DNA of 64,000 nucleotides from Vreelandella populi (GCF_003989825.1 NZ_RZHE01000003.1:62001-126000), one strand, 5' to 3'; shown: positions 17,998-28,423, counted from the stretch's first letter. Made by a program: numbers and translations. The notes: generated by a model not told the origin, from the sequence alone.

Positions 17998-19911
17998 TCA
18001 CTCATTCAAACCAGCGGGCGGCGGGAAGACGGTATCGTCGCCGCTGACATCGAGCTGGCGAATATCCACCGGGCGCCCCTGCTCATCCAGTGTCACAAGG
18101 CCGATACCGCTGGCATTCCAAAGTCGCTCACCGGCACTGGCCCGGCTGGGGTCGCGGGAATAGATACCTAGCTTGCGGCGCTTGGTAAACCAGTTAAGTG
18201 GTGACCAGGGCGCGTAGAGCCAGCGGTTAAGTCGGTCAAAGGTGTTGAGAAGCTGCACGGGGAACGTATTCTTGATTCCGCTGGAGGTGATCTGCCACAG
18301 ATGCGGGGCGCGCTCCTGACGGCGCACGATAATGTCGTAGACAAACGAGTAGTGCACATCGCCGGACAAAATCACGTAGTTGCCCGGCGTCTTGGAGTGC
18401 CGCCAGATTTGTAGCAGCGTATTGGCCGCACCGCGGTGGGCCATCCAGTTTTCGGCATCCACTACCAGCGGCTTGCCCATCAAGGTAAACAGCTTTTGCA
18501 CGCCTTCGATCAGCTTTACCCCGAACATCGGGGCTGGCGAAATAATCACAGCGCTCTTGCAGCCCAGCAACGCCTGCTGCATTTCCATTAGCGCTTCCCA
18601 ATCCATCAGCCCCGAGGGGCGTTTCGGGCTGCGTTCGCTGCGCCAGCGTCGGGTGCGGGTATCCAGCACAATCAGGGCCGGCGTACCGGGCACATGAAAC
18701 TCCCAGCCCTGAAAACGCAGCAGCCGTTCAATCAGCGCATCCTGCTGATCAAGCGGAAGCATGGTAGTTTTCTGACCGAGCAGCTTAGCCGCCTGCTCTA
18801 TCAGCGGGTCGAGCTTATCCGGCGCGTTCCCCCATCCCTGGCAAAGCAGGTAAGCGATTACCGCATTGCCAATGATGCGCTTTGAAAACGGATGACCGTA
18901 AGCGCAGTGCTCCCAGTCAGCGGTCAGGTTCCAGTCATCGGTAACATCATGGTCGTCAAAAATCATCAGGCTGGGCAGGCTGGCCATTAACCTTGCGCAC
19001 TGGGGCAGACCTGCCACAAAGTCATCTATCACGCTCTGCTCCTGGCGATAGATATCCGCATTTTCGCGGCTAAGCGCCGGCATTACCGGGGCGATGATCT
19101 GCCAGGGAACCGGCGACCATACCAGACAGTACATGGCGAGCATTTCCGCCAGGGTCATTAGGTGGTTAGATGCATTTGCCGAGGTAAACACAGGCTTTTT
19201 AACGCCGCCGAAAAAGCGCTCGCGCAGCGCCACGTTACTGGTGACATCCGGCAGCAGCGACTCACGCTGGTAGTAGCTCTGCGGCGAGATATACAGCGTC
19301 TGGCTGTCACCCACCGTGGCGCCCTCAAGCCGCTCATCGAAAAGCCCGAGGCGTTCAATCAGCGCATGCACGGCGCGTAGCATGGGGCCTGCCACGTCAT
19401 CCACATAGACCTGATCGCCGGTCATTAACAGCCACGCTGGCCACTCCTCGGGCGTTGCCTGCTGCTCGGCCAGCCAGCTGTCCGCGCGCACCAGGCCATC
19501 CGCGCTTACATGGTGGGGTTTACGGCACGAACCGTGCATCAGCCGGTGATGGCGTGAAGCCACCACGAAGGCAGGAAATCGGGCCCCTTCATAACATAGC
19601 CAGGGTGCCCAATCCGGCAGCGATTGCCACTCTCCCTGGGTGGTTTGCACGCGCAGGTCGTATTCAATGCGCCTATCAACGGGCAGCGCCTGGGGCAAAC
19701 GTAGGTCGATCAAGTGAATAAACCCGCGCCGCCCAATAGGCAGGCATTGGCGATGGTCGCTCAGGCTAAAGCGCTGCTCATTGCTGGCGCCGGGATTAAG
19801 CACCAGCGACATGATCAGCGGGCGCGTCGCTACCAGCCACATTACCAGCCGGGTGGGGCTGATACGACGAAGCAATGGGCCGACCAGCACATCGGGCAGC
19901 GTATCACTCAT
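17998..19911 (-). CDS. PhoD-like metallophosphatase, cytoplasmic form
   Basis: A 637-residue PhoD-like phosphatase/phosphodiesterase. Metal-binding motifs are visible: HGSCRKPHH near residue 130, LLMTGDQVYVDD, LMIFDDHDVTDDWN and ILSGDVHYSFVYDI, all typical of the PhoD superfamily. Classical PhoD enzymes are exported by Tat, but this protein has no twin-arginine signal or membrane helix, so it probably works in the cytosol. It starts 31 bases after the sensor-kinase gene, in an operon of PepSY protein, response regulator, kinase and phosphatase. Family members act on phosphate mono- or diesters; the substrate here is unknown. Confidence 0.85.
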   Translation of the reverse strand: MSDTLPDVLVGPLLRRISPTRLVMWLVATRPLIMSLVLNPGASNEQRFSLSDHRQCLPIGRRGFIHLIDLRLPQALPVDRRIEYDLRVQTTQGEWQSLPDWAPWLCYEGARFPAFVVASRHHRLMHGSCRKPHHVSADGLVRADSWLAEQQATPEEWPAWLLMTGDQVYVDDVAGPMLRAVHALIERLGLFDERLEGATVGDSQTLYISPQSYYQRESLLPDVTSNVALRERFFGGVKKPVFTSANASNHLMTLAEMLAMYCLVWSPVPWQIIAPVMPALSRENADIYRQEQSVIDDFVAGLPQCARLMASLPSLMIFDDHDVTDDWNLTADWEHCAYGHPFSKRIIGNAVIAYLLCQGWGNAPDKLDPLIEQAAKLLGQKTTMLPLDQQDALIERLLRFQGWEFHVPGTPALIVLDTRTRRWRSERSPKRPSGLMDWEALMEMQQALLGCKSAVIISPAPMFGVKLIEGVQKLFTLMGKPLVVDAENWMAHRGAANTLLQIWRHSKTPGNYVILSGDVHYSFVYDIIVRRQERAPHLWQITSSGIKNTFPVQLLNTFDRLNRWLYAPWSPLNWFTKRRKLGIYSRDPSRASAGERLWNASGIGLVTLDEQGRPVDIRQLDVSGDDTVFPPPAGLNE

Positions 19912-19942
19912 GGGTCAGCTCTCCTTTGGCCACCTGTTTTCC

Positions 19943-21310
19943 TTATCCGCGTGCCACTACCGGCAGCTCTATCACCACCTCCAGGCCTCCGGCCGACGCG
20001 CGTTGCAGGCACATCTGGCCATGATAAAGCGTGACCAGATCCGACACGATGGCAAGCCCCAGGCCGCTTTGAGAGCGCTGCTCATCCAGCCGACGGCCAC
20101 GCTGGACAGCTTCCTGGCACTCTTTTTCGGTCATCCCCGGGCCATCGTCGCTCACGGTCAAGCGAAGCGTCTGGCCGATTGTCTGTACCTGCAGATGCAC
20201 CTCGTGCTGCGCCCAGCGCAGCGCGTTATCCAGCAGGTTGCCAACAAGCTCCTGAATATCCTGGGTGTCGATGTGCACTCGTGCCGGGTTTTCAAAGACG
20301 TGATGCAGGTTGATATGGCGTCGCTGGGCCAGCCGGGCCAGCCCATTCAATAACGGAGCCAGGGCGTCGTGTAGCTGAATGGGCGCAAAGCGCACGCCCT
20401 CGCCCGCCGCCGAAGCGCGTGCCAAGTGGTGACGAACCGCGCTATCTACTCGGGTAAGTTCAACGTCCCAGGCGGCCCGGCGTGCTTCAGGCAGTTGACG
20501 AACCAGTAAGCGCATCACGCTCAGTGGTGTTTTCAGCGCGTGCGCCAGATTGCCTGCCGTATGCCGCCCGCGCTCAATCAACCGCTGATCGCGGGCCAGC
20601 ACGGCGTTCATCGACGCGGCAAGGGTGGCCAACTCCTCAGGCAGATCGGTAGCCAGCTGCTCAGCCCGCCCCTGCTCAACGTCGCGTAGATTGGTCTGCA
20701 TGCGCCGCAAAGGCGCCAGCCCCCAGCGAACCTGCAGGCCTAGCACGCCCAGAAGCAGAGCACCCAGCCCCAACAAACCGAGCCACAGCAGACGCTGGAA
20801 TTCACCGATATCGCTTTTTAACTCATCGTCACGGGCCGCAACGCTAATATGCAGCGGTTCTTCCAAAGGGGCCAGGTAGATATCCCGCTCAACCACACGC
20901 AGCGACTGCCCGCGTGGCCCGGTAACGCCGCGGCCGCTGACCTGTTCACTGTCGGTGACTGGCAGGCGCTGGTCCCACAGCGAGCGTGACGTGGTGGTGT
21001 GTGCCTGCTTATCGGTAACCTGCCAGTACCAACCTGAAAATACCTGCTCAAAGCGTGGATCCCCGAGCCCCCCGGCATAACGCAACTGCCCGCTTAGCGG
21101 GTCGAACGTCACCCCAGCGATAATCACGTTAAGCGTAGCCTCAAGACGCTCATCGAAGGCTTCGGTGGCGGCCGTGCGAAAATGGTGTGCCAGCCAAAGG
21201 CCAGCGACCGGCAGCGCAATCCCGATCATCAGCAAAACGGCGAGCAGCAGGCGCAGGCTTATCGAGCGCCCCGACCAACGCCGCTTCCAGCTGGGCGCCT
21301 GCCTATTCAT
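19943..21310 (-). CDS. Sensor histidine kinase (PhoQ/QseC-like)
   Basis: A 455-residue inner-membrane kinase. Two membrane helices (about 18-42 and 170-195) enclose a periplasmic sensor of about 125 residues rich in WYWQVTD and YLAPLEEP-like stretches. HAMP-like sequence follows. The H-box NLAHALKTPLSV carries the phospho-acceptor histidine, with N-box LLDNALRWA, G1 SDDGPGM and G2 GLGLAIV. The gene overlaps the response-regulator stop by eight bases, so the pair is co-translated. The sensor domain and the PepSY partner suggest a cation or envelope-stress signal, as for PhoQ; this is inference. Confidence 0.9.
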   Translation of the reverse strand: MNRQAPSWKRRWSGRSISLRLLLAVLLMIGIALPVAGLWLAHHFRTAATEAFDERLEATLNVIIAGVTFDPLSGQLRYAGGLGDPRFEQVFSGWYWQVTDKQAHTTTSRSLWDQRLPVTDSEQVSGRGVTGPRGQSLRVVERDIYLAPLEEPLHISVAARDDELKSDIGEFQRLLWLGLLGLGALLLGVLGLQVRWGLAPLRRMQTNLRDVEQGRAEQLATDLPEELATLAASMNAVLARDQRLIERGRHTAGNLAHALKTPLSVMRLLVRQLPEARRAAWDVELTRVDSAVRHHLARASAAGEGVRFAPIQLHDALAPLLNGLARLAQRRHINLHHVFENPARVHIDTQDIQELVGNLLDNALRWAQHEVHLQVQTIGQTLRLTVSDDGPGMTEKECQEAVQRGRRLDEQRSQSGLGLAIVSDLVTLYHGQMCLQRASAGGLEVVIELPVVARG

Positions 21311-21980
21311 CCACGCCGGGCTCTTCAGCCAATAGCCGGTAGCCTTGCCCTCTTAGCGTGGCAAATCGCCAGGCGCCCAGCTTGCGGCGCAGCCGGCTAA
21401 TCTGCACATCAATCACGTTGGAGTCCGGCTCGTGGTCGCGGTCGTAAACGTGCTCGGAAAGCTCACTACGGCTCACCACACGGGGCGCGGCGTGCATCAG
21501 GTAGCTGAGCAGGCGAGTCTCCTGGGCGGTCAGGCCCACCGGCCGGCCCGCCAGCGCCACGTGCTGGGTATGCGTATCCAGACTCAGCTCACCCACCTTG
21601 AGTACGGGATGAGAGTGGCCATGGCTGCGACGTACCAGGGCACGCAGACGAAACAGCACCTCGGCGGATTCAAACGGCTTGGTAACATAATCATCAGCGC
21701 CGGCGGTAAAGCCTGCCGCCTTGTCGGCCCAGCGCTCCCGGGCGGTGAGAATGAGCACCGGCAGGTCGATGCCGTCGTCGCGCCAGGAAGCGAGCCAGCG
21801 GGTACCGTCTCCATCGGGCAGCCCCACATCCAGAATCAGCGTATCGTAGGTTTCAGTACGTACCAGAAAGTCGGCCTCCTGGCCATTTTCTGCATGCTCC
21901 ACCAGCCAGTCACCGTCACGCAGCGCCTGGCTCAATTCCCGCGCCAGTGCCTGGTCATCCTCTACCAGCAAACACTTCAT
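21303..21980 (-). CDS. OmpR/PhoB-family response regulator
   Basis: A 225-residue two-domain regulator. The receiver domain shows the acidic pair in LLVEDDQ, the phospho-acceptor Asp in LILDVGLPDGDG, Thr in ILTARE and Lys in YVTKPF. The C-terminal winged helix has LTAQETRLLSYLMH and the recognition region NVIDVQISRLRRKLG. I chose the ATG at 21980, with AAGG eight bases upstream and only ten bases after the PepSY stop; the longer ORF would overlap that gene. It probably binds the palindrome between the two PepSY genes and controls its own operon. Confidence 0.9.
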   Translation of the reverse strand: MKCLLVEDDQALARELSQALRDGDWLVEHAENGQEADFLVRTETYDTLILDVGLPDGDGTRWLASWRDDGIDLPVLILTARERWADKAAGFTAGADDYVTKPFESAEVLFRLRALVRRSHGHSHPVLKVGELSLDTHTQHVALAGRPVGLTAQETRLLSYLMHAAPRVVSRSELSEHVYDRDHEPDSNVIDVQISRLRRKLGAWRFATLRGQGYRLLAEEPGVDE

Positions 21981-21990
21981 GTTGTATGCC

Positions 21991-22380
21991 TTAGGGGCGA
22001 CGCATTTCGTTAATGCGCACACCCTCGATTGCCATTAACTGGCCGCTATGGCCATCGAATTCAAATTCGACTACCTGGTTCTGCGGGCCCAGCATTTTGA
22101 TTTCATACTCGACATAGCCATTCTCGCGCTCTACTTCCACTTCCAGCACCTCGCCAATATAGTGCGCTTCCAGCCAATCAAGTATGGTTTCAAGCGACAC
22201 CACATCGCCGCGCCGCACTTCACCGTACAGCGTTTCCCAGTGCTGGTCGCCCATGGCACTGCCGCAAATCACGGCGCTTGCCGAAAGAGCCAGAACCAAA
22301 AGCCCGGCGCCGAGTGAACAGCGGGGCAGACAATGGCCATAGCGGCATAAGAAACTAAGAGAACGCAACGTGGCTTTCAT
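21991..22380 (-). CDS. PepSY-domain periplasmic protein, first gene of the two-component operon
   Basis: A 129-residue exported protein. An N-terminal hydrophobic segment at about 17-40 acts as signal peptide. The mature part contains the PepSY pattern: SLETILDWLEAHYIGEVLEVEVERENGYVEYEIKML, ending in VVEFEFDGHSGQLMAIEG. PepSY domains inhibit peptidases or sense the envelope, and genes of this type commonly precede PhoPQ-like systems. It lies divergent to a second PepSY gene. Regulation of the kinase or buffering of its signal is inferred. Confidence 0.82.
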   Translation of the reverse strand: MKATLRSLSFLCRYGHCLPRCSLGAGLLVLALSASAVICGSAMGDQHWETLYGEVRRGDVVSLETILDWLEAHYIGEVLEVEVERENGYVEYEIKMLGPQNQVVEFEFDGHSGQLMAIEGVRINEMRRP

Positions 22381-22403
22381 GGGCCTAGCATGCCAAAAGC
22401 AAT

Positions 22404-22430
22404 ATGAACGTTAGATGAACGGCCCGTTCA
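22404..22430. promoter_or_regulatory. Candidate response-regulator operator between divergent PepSY genes
   Basis: ATGAAC occurs at 22404-22409 and again at 22415-22420, an 11-bp direct repeat of the OmpR-family type. The second copy also forms the palindrome TGAACG-GCC-CGTTCA (22416-22430). A TATAAC box follows at 22454-22459 in front of the + strand PepSY gene, so the site is placed near its -35 region. Confidence 0.6.
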
Positions 22431-22510
22431 GTTTAAGGAAAGAACCCGGGTGCTATAACTACCGTGTCGCATTCGTTGAATGCTTTGCTAAATCAAAGAA
22501 GGATTTTGCC

Positions 22511-22987
22511 ATGAACGCCATCAAAAAAATGCTGATCATCCCGACGTCCGCCCTGCTTTTCGCCGCCGCAATGGGTAGCGCGCAAGCCGATTCACTCCCC
22601 ATTGATCGAATCGACAACGTATTGAGTCATGCATCCGACTATGGCTTCACTCAGTATGAAGAGATCAGTATAGAAGACCGCGGCCGCGCCGAAGTGGAAG
22701 GCTGGCTGGATAACGAATGGTACGCCGATGTCGAGTTTTCAATCGATAGCGGCGAAACGCTGCAAGAACAGCGCGAGCGCCTGATTACCGGCGCCTGGGG
22801 CATGAGCGAAGACGACATTCGCCAGGCCCTTCAAATCGCCCAACAGGAAGGCATGGTCGAGTTCGAGGACATCGACATCGATAAGAACGGCATCATCGAC
22901 ATCGAGGGCCACGATGAAAGTGGTCGCGAGCTTGAGATCAGCGTACGCCAGGGTTCTGCTGAAGTGACTCAGATCGACCGCGATTAA
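22511..22987 (+). CDS. PepSY-domain periplasmic protein, divergent copy
   Basis: A 158-residue exported protein. A signal peptide covers residues 1-24 (ends GSAQA). Two PepSY-like repeats follow: DRIDNVLSHASDYGFTQYEEISIEDRGRAEVEGW and DDIRQALQIAQQEGMVEFEDIDIDKNGIIDIEG. The protein is very acidic, so cation binding is possible. I chose the ATG at 22511, with AAGGA seven bases upstream; the ORF extends further upstream, but that part lies over the promoter. It is probably a target of the neighbouring response regulator and ends at a strong terminator. Confidence 0.85.
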   Translation: MNAIKKMLIIPTSALLFAAAMGSAQADSLPIDRIDNVLSHASDYGFTQYEEISIEDRGRAEVEGWLDNEWYADVEFSIDSGETLQEQRERLITGAWGMSEDDIRQALQIAQQEGMVEFEDIDIDKNGIIDIEGHDESGRELEISVRQGSAEVTQIDRD

Positions 22988-23006
22988 CAGTTCGCCTTAC
23001 GCCAAG

Positions 23007-23032
23007 CGGGCTCCCTTTGGGAGCCCGTTTTT
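23007..23032 (+). terminator. Intrinsic terminator after the PepSY gene
   Basis: CGGGCTCCC (23007-23015) pairs perfectly with GGGAGCCCG (23019-23027) around TTT and is followed by TTTTT. A classical Rho-independent terminator 20 bases after the stop codon. Confidence 0.9.
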
Positions 23033-23045
23033 GTTCAGCCCACCC

Positions 23046-24401
23046 TTAGCGGCCGTCCAGGCAGTTGCCCCGCGCCATGATGGCATCGGCGATGCGCTCG
23101 ATCCCCTGGCGATAGGCGGCCTGCCGGTAGGTAATGCTTTCCTCTTCAGCGCGGTTTAACACGCGCCCCGCCTCCGTTTCCAGCAGGGCCTCCAGGCGTT
23201 GATTGACCTCTTCTTCACCCCAGGCTTCACCCGCCCGGTTTTGCAGCCACTCGAAATAGCTGACAATCACCCCGCCTGTGTTGGCCAGCACATCCGGCAG
23301 CACCGGCACTTCCCGTTTGGCAAGCTGTTCGTCGGCATCGCTGGTCAGCGGGCCGTTGGCAATTTCCAGAATCGCGCTGGCCTGTACCTGGCCAACGTTG
23401 TCGACATGGATCTGATTTTCAAGCGCGGCCAGGGTCAGTACGTCGACCTCCAGTGTTAGCAGCTCGTCTCCGCTGATGTGCTTGCCCGCGTCACTCTTGC
23501 TCAGCTTGCCGTGCTGGGCTTTATCCTTGTACGCCGCGTCAATGTCGATACCGTCGGCGTTATAGATCGCGCCGCTGGAATCGGACAGCGCGACGATCCG
23601 ATAGCCCCGCTCACTGGCTAGCCGGGCAAAGTGATACGCCGCGTTGCCAAAGCCCTGGACCGCCACGGTGGTCTCTTCGGGCTTACGTTCTTCACGCTCG
23701 GCCCATAGATCGAGCACTTTCAGCGCGCCGCGCCCGGTGGCCGCCACCCTACCTGGTGATCCGCCCAGCGGAAGCGGCTTGCCGGTAATCGCGGCAGGCG
23801 CGTGGGCACGCACAATGTGCTCGTACTCATCAATCATCCAACCCATGACGATGGCATCGGTGTTGACATCCGGGGCGGGAATATCGCGATCCGGCCCCAT
23901 CACATCGGCAATGGTCCGGATATATCCGCGCGCCAGACGCTCGCGCTCAAGCGCGGAGAGCGATTTGGCGTCCACCTGCACACCGCCCTTGCCACCGCCG
24001 TAAGGCAAGCCCACCACCGCACACTTGACCGCCATCCAGAAACTTAGCGTGGTGACTTCATGCTGATTAACTTCCGGATGAAAGCGCACGCCGCCCTTGG
24101 CCGGGCCGAGGCTGGTATCGTACTGTACCCGCCAGGCCGGAAAGGCCTTCAGGCTGCCATCATCCATGCGAACCGGCACGCTCACCTGTAACGATAGACT
24201 TGGCTGCATCAGGCGCGCCTGCGCATCAGGATGAATATCCAGTGCTTTAAAGACATCCTCCAGCCGCGAACGTGCATCCTCAAAAAGTGCAGCACCCGTT
24301 TCGGGGGTCAGTGCCTGCGGGACGGTTTTTTGCGCCTGGGGCTGATCCGCCTGGGAGTGTTTATTTTTTGCTTTGGTTTTTTTCGATTTGGCCTTACCCA
24401 T
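23046..24401 (-). CDS. Glu/Leu/Phe/Val dehydrogenase, probable glutamate dehydrogenase
   Basis: A 451-residue cytosolic enzyme that interconverts glutamate and 2-oxoglutarate plus ammonia with NAD(P). After a lysine-rich, disordered 30-residue start come substrate-domain motifs: GPAKGGVRFHP, the catalytic lysine in GLPYGGGKGG, and DIPAPDVNTD. The Rossmann domain carries VAVQGFGNAAYHFA. The length matches hexameric bacterial GDH; the exact amino-acid substrate cannot be fixed by eye. The lysine-rich N-terminal extension is unusual. Glutamate pools are relevant for osmoadaptation in halophiles. It is divergent from the DUF1853 gene. Confidence 0.9.
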   Translation of the reverse strand: MGKAKSKKTKAKNKHSQADQPQAQKTVPQALTPETGAALFEDARSRLEDVFKALDIHPDAQARLMQPSLSLQVSVPVRMDDGSLKAFPAWRVQYDTSLGPAKGGVRFHPEVNQHEVTTLSFWMAVKCAVVGLPYGGGKGGVQVDAKSLSALERERLARGYIRTIADVMGPDRDIPAPDVNTDAIVMGWMIDEYEHIVRAHAPAAITGKPLPLGGSPGRVAATGRGALKVLDLWAEREERKPEETTVAVQGFGNAAYHFARLASERGYRIVALSDSSGAIYNADGIDIDAAYKDKAQHGKLSKSDAGKHISGDELLTLEVDVLTLAALENQIHVDNVGQVQASAILEIANGPLTSDADEQLAKREVPVLPDVLANTGGVIVSYFEWLQNRAGEAWGEEEVNQRLEALLETEAGRVLNRAEEESITYRQAAYRQGIERIADAIMARGNCLDGR

Positions 24402-24532
24402 TTAACACGCTCCTTTCCTTGGCTAGTGCGGGTTATCGCGTTAATGTCGCTGTACAAGAAAGCGTAGCAGCTTGGCAACAGTTGAGGGCAGCTACCTTCT
24501 TTGCCCTCTTTGTTGGCCTGCAGGAGATAGCG

Positions 24533-25561
24533 TTGCCCACTCCCCCGGATGCAGAAGGCGTTAGTTGCGAACTCTACCGGCGGCCCGATCACGCTTCGTC
24601 ATCCCTGCTGCGTGATTTGGCCTGGCTTGCACTTACGCCCGACTTAGTGGAGCTGCCGCCACCGATTCCCTGCGCCGGACGACCTACTCTGCAAGAGCTT
24701 GGCCTGCACAAGCGGGAGCATGAGGAATCGCTGACAAAGTGGCTTTTAACGCTTTCCCCAGCCTTATTGGCCACGGCAAGCGACAGAAGAGCGACCCGCC
24801 TGGGGCATTATCATGAGCGGTTATGGCATATCCTGCTGGATCACGCCCCTGGTACGCGCCTGCTTGCCCGCAACGTGCGTATTTTCCATAACCGCACAAC
24901 GCTTGGTGAGCTGGACATGCTCTACCGAACCCGTGCCAACCCGGCGCCGATACATTTAGAAGTGGCAATCAAGTTCTATCTTGGCCTGCCGGAAGGCCCC
25001 GGCGATGCCACCAGTTCAAGCCGCTGGATTGGCCCTGGTGGGCTGGACAGCCTGGCGCTTAAATGCCGCCATTTGCATCGCCACCAACTGCCGCTTTCCG
25101 CTACGCCATTAGCCTTTACCACCCTTTCGCAGTGGCTAACGCCCCGCGATACCCTGGCCTGCCCGCAGAAGCAACCAGCAACCGCCCTTACCCAGCGCCT
25201 TGCCATGCCCGGTGTACTGTTTTACCCCTGGCACGCATCACTGCCTTCACCCCAAGGGGCAACGGACGAACATCGCCAAGGCCTATGGTGTTTTCTGAAC
25301 GACTGGCCTGACCTTGTGGCAAGCTTTGCCACCCCCTTCACCCTGGCCTGGCTACAAAAGCCCCACTGGCTGGCGCCACCCCACCAAAGCGCCTTTCACC
25401 CAGAAAACATCGTAATGCCCGGCATCAGGCAGCTAATTGACCAGCGCGGGCCTCAGCAGGTGATGCTTTACTTCCCCGACCAGCAGCGCTTGGAGCGGGT
25501 TTTTATTGTGCCGAACAGCTGGCCCCACCAAGTGCCGTTGCCTGTCTCGCTTCAGGATTAA
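24533..25561 (+). CDS. DUF1853 family protein, probable TTG start
   Basis: A cytosolic protein of 342 residues if translated from TTG at 24533. The DUF1853 pattern is clear: LLRDLAWLALTPDLV near the start, then RLGHYHERLWHILLDHAP, RNVRIFHNRTTLGELDMLYR and HLEVAIKFYLG. The E-x-D and E-V-x-x-K-like residues recall a PD-(D/E)XK nuclease fold, a suggestion only. No in-frame ATG is suitable, since the first one (24272) lies deep inside the opposite gdh gene. AGGAG six bases before the TTG favours this start. Function of the family is unknown. Confidence 0.8.
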   Translation: MPTPPDAEGVSCELYRRPDHASSSLLRDLAWLALTPDLVELPPPIPCAGRPTLQELGLHKREHEESLTKWLLTLSPALLATASDRRATRLGHYHERLWHILLDHAPGTRLLARNVRIFHNRTTLGELDMLYRTRANPAPIHLEVAIKFYLGLPEGPGDATSSSRWIGPGGLDSLALKCRHLHRHQLPLSATPLAFTTLSQWLTPRDTLACPQKQPATALTQRLAMPGVLFYPWHASLPSPQGATDEHRQGLWCFLNDWPDLVASFATPFTLAWLQKPHWLAPPHQSAFHPENIVMPGIRQLIDQRGPQQVMLYFPDQQRLERVFIVPNSWPHQVPLPVSLQD

Positions 25562-25569
25562 CCCATAAA

Positions 25570-25606
25570 AAAAGCGCCGCTTACTTTACGTAAGCGGCGC
25601 TTTTGC
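25570..25606. terminator. Bidirectional terminator between DUF1853 and proB
   Basis: AAAAGCGCCGCTTAC (25570-25584) pairs with GTAAGCGGCGCTTTT (25590-25604) around a five-base loop. Both strands have a T-run after the stem, so it can serve both convergent genes. Confidence 0.9.
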
Positions 25607-25623
25607 CCAGCCCGTTAACCGTG

Positions 25624-26763
25624 CTAGATCACGACCAGATTATCGCGGTGAATAAGTTCATGGGCTTCTACATAGCCTAGAATCGCCTCGATCTGGTGGC
25701 TGGGCTGACCAACCAGCAGGCGCGCTTCGTCCACCCCATAATTCACCAGTCCCTTGGCCATGGGTATGCCCTGTTCATCTACGCAGACCACCATGTCGCC
25801 ACGCTTAAACGCACCTTCCACGCCGCGCACCCCTACGGGCAGCAGGCTAGAGCCTTTTTCGCGCAGTACCTTGACCGCACCGGCATCCACAATCAGCGTA
25901 CCGCGCACCTGCAACTGGCCGGCCAGCCAGCGCTTGCGGGCCGCCATGGGTGCCTGTTCCGGATGCAGCAATGTGCCTAACGCTTCGCCCGCCATAATCC
26001 GGTTAATCACCTCCGGCTGGCGGCCGCTGGCAATCACCGTCACCGCGCCAGAGCGTGCAGCAAGCTTGGCCGCGCGCACCTTGGTGCTCATCCCGCCACG
26101 CCCCAGCGCCCCGCCGCTACCCGCCACAGCGGCAAGCCGTGGGTCATCGGCGCGCCCTTCGGCAATCATTTTAGCTTCAGGGTTGTGGCGCGGGTCGGCA
26201 TCAAACAGGCCTTCCTGGTCGGTCAGCAGCAAAAGCGCGTCAGCTTCCAGCAGGTTAGCCACCAGGGCGCCTAACGTGTCGTTGTCGCCAAAGCGGATCT
26301 CGTCAGTGACCACGGTGTCATTTTCGTTGATCACCGGGACCACGCGCATCTCCACCAGCGTTCGCAGGGCCGAGAGCGCATTCAGATAGCGCTTGCGATT
26401 GGAAAGATCATCGTGGGTCAGCAGGATTTGCGCGGTCAACATGGCGTGGCGGGCGAAATGCTGTTCATAGCATTGGGTCAGGCCGTTCTGGCCAACCGCC
26501 GCTGCGGCCTGCAGCTCGTGCACCGCGCTCGGGCGAGCCTGCCAGCCAAGGCGTACCATACCGGCCGCCACGGCGCCTGAGGAGACCAGCACCACTTCCA
26601 CACCCTGCTGATGCAGTTTGGCTACCTGGTCGACCCAGCCGCCGATGGCGGCTTCATCCAAGCCCCGGCCATCGTTGGTCAAAAGCGCGCTGCCAATCTT
26701 GACCACAATGCGCCGGGCGCGGCTCAGGGCCTCGCGGCCCAACCCCTGCTCATGACTCTCCAT
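25624..26763 (-). CDS. proB: Glutamate 5-kinase
   Basis: First enzyme of proline synthesis; it phosphorylates glutamate with ATP in the cytosol. The protein has 379 residues, the family length. The amino-acid kinase domain shows [51 protein letters not shown] and GTGGMSTK-like [12 protein letters not shown]. The C-terminal PUA domain starts near [14 protein letters not shown] chose the ATG at 26763 with AAAGG nine bases upstream; an upstream in-frame start at 26772 would be TTG. Proline is a compatible solute, and ProB is its usual feedback point. It follows obgE with a 70-base gap, the standard gammaproteobacterial arrangement. Confidence 0.95.
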   Translation of the reverse strand: MESHEQGLGREALSRARRIVVKIGSALLTNDGRGLDEAAIGGWVDQVAKLHQQGVEVVLVSSGAVAAGMVRLGWQARPSAVHELQAAAAVGQNGLTQCYEQHFARHAMLTAQILLTHDDLSNRKRYLNALSALRTLVEMRVVPVINENDTVVTDEIRFGDNDTLGALVANLLEADALLLLTDQEGLFDADPRHNPEAKMIAEGRADDPRLAAVAGSGGALGRGGMSTKVRAAKLAARSGAVTVIASGRQPEVINRIMAGEALGTLLHPEQAPMAARKRWLAGQLQVRGTLIVDAGAVKVLREKGSSLLPVGVRGVEGAFKRGDMVVCVDEQGIPMAKGLVNYGVDEARLLVGQPSHQIEAILGYVEAHELIHRDNLVVI

Positions 26764-26833
26764 CCGCTTCAACCTTTCAAGGCATGTTGTTAAGTACGTT
26801 TACACCGCTAGACCCGTGCTGACAGCTAATTGA

Positions 26834-28054
<1,221 letters not shown>

Positions 28055-28103
28055 CTATATGCAACAACCCTGCCCGAGTGCGGGCAAGTGGGTTCAAACA
28101 GAC

Positions 28104-28131
28104 AAAAAAGCCCCGCCATAGCGGGGCTTTT
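28104..28131 (-). terminator. Intrinsic terminator after rpmA
   Basis: GCCCCGC (28110-28116) pairs with GCGGGGC (28121-28127) around a four-base loop and is extended by A/T pairs. On the minus strand the stem is followed by TTTTTT. It lies between rpmA and obgE. Confidence 0.9.
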
Positions 28132-28165
28132 CTTCGTTATCTACGTCCTGCGCAACAAAGGTTGC

Positions 28166-28423
28166 TTATTCAGAAACGATGCTAACGAACTTGCGGTTTT
28201 TCGGGCCTTTGGTCTCGAACTTCACAAAGCCTTCGTTCAGAGCGAACAAAGTGTGATCACGACCCAGACCAACGCCAGTACCCGCGTGGAAGCGTGTGCC
28301 GCGCTGACGAACGATGATGCTACCTGCGTTCGCTGCCTGGCCACCGAAAAGTTTCACACCGAGGCGTTTGGATTCGGAATCGCGACCGTTACGCGTGGAG
28401 CCGGCTGCCTTTTTATGTGCCAT
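28166..28423 (-). CDS. rpmA: 50S ribosomal protein L27
   Basis: An 85-residue basic ribosomal protein whose N-terminus reaches the peptidyl-transferase centre. The start [20 protein letters not shown] and the block [22 protein letters not shown] are diagnostic. Length equals that of the E. coli protein. It lies 31 bases after rplU in the same transcript and before a terminator. Confidence 0.97.
   Translation of the reverse strand: MAHKKAAGSTRNGRDSESKRLGVKLFGGQAANAGSIIVRQRGTRFHAGTGVGLGRDHTLFALNEGFVKFETKGPKNRKFVSIVSE

Noticed and set aside
24272..24532. Upstream extension of the DUF1853 gene
   Set aside because: It overlaps the gdh coding region on the other strand, and an RBS supports the later TTG start.
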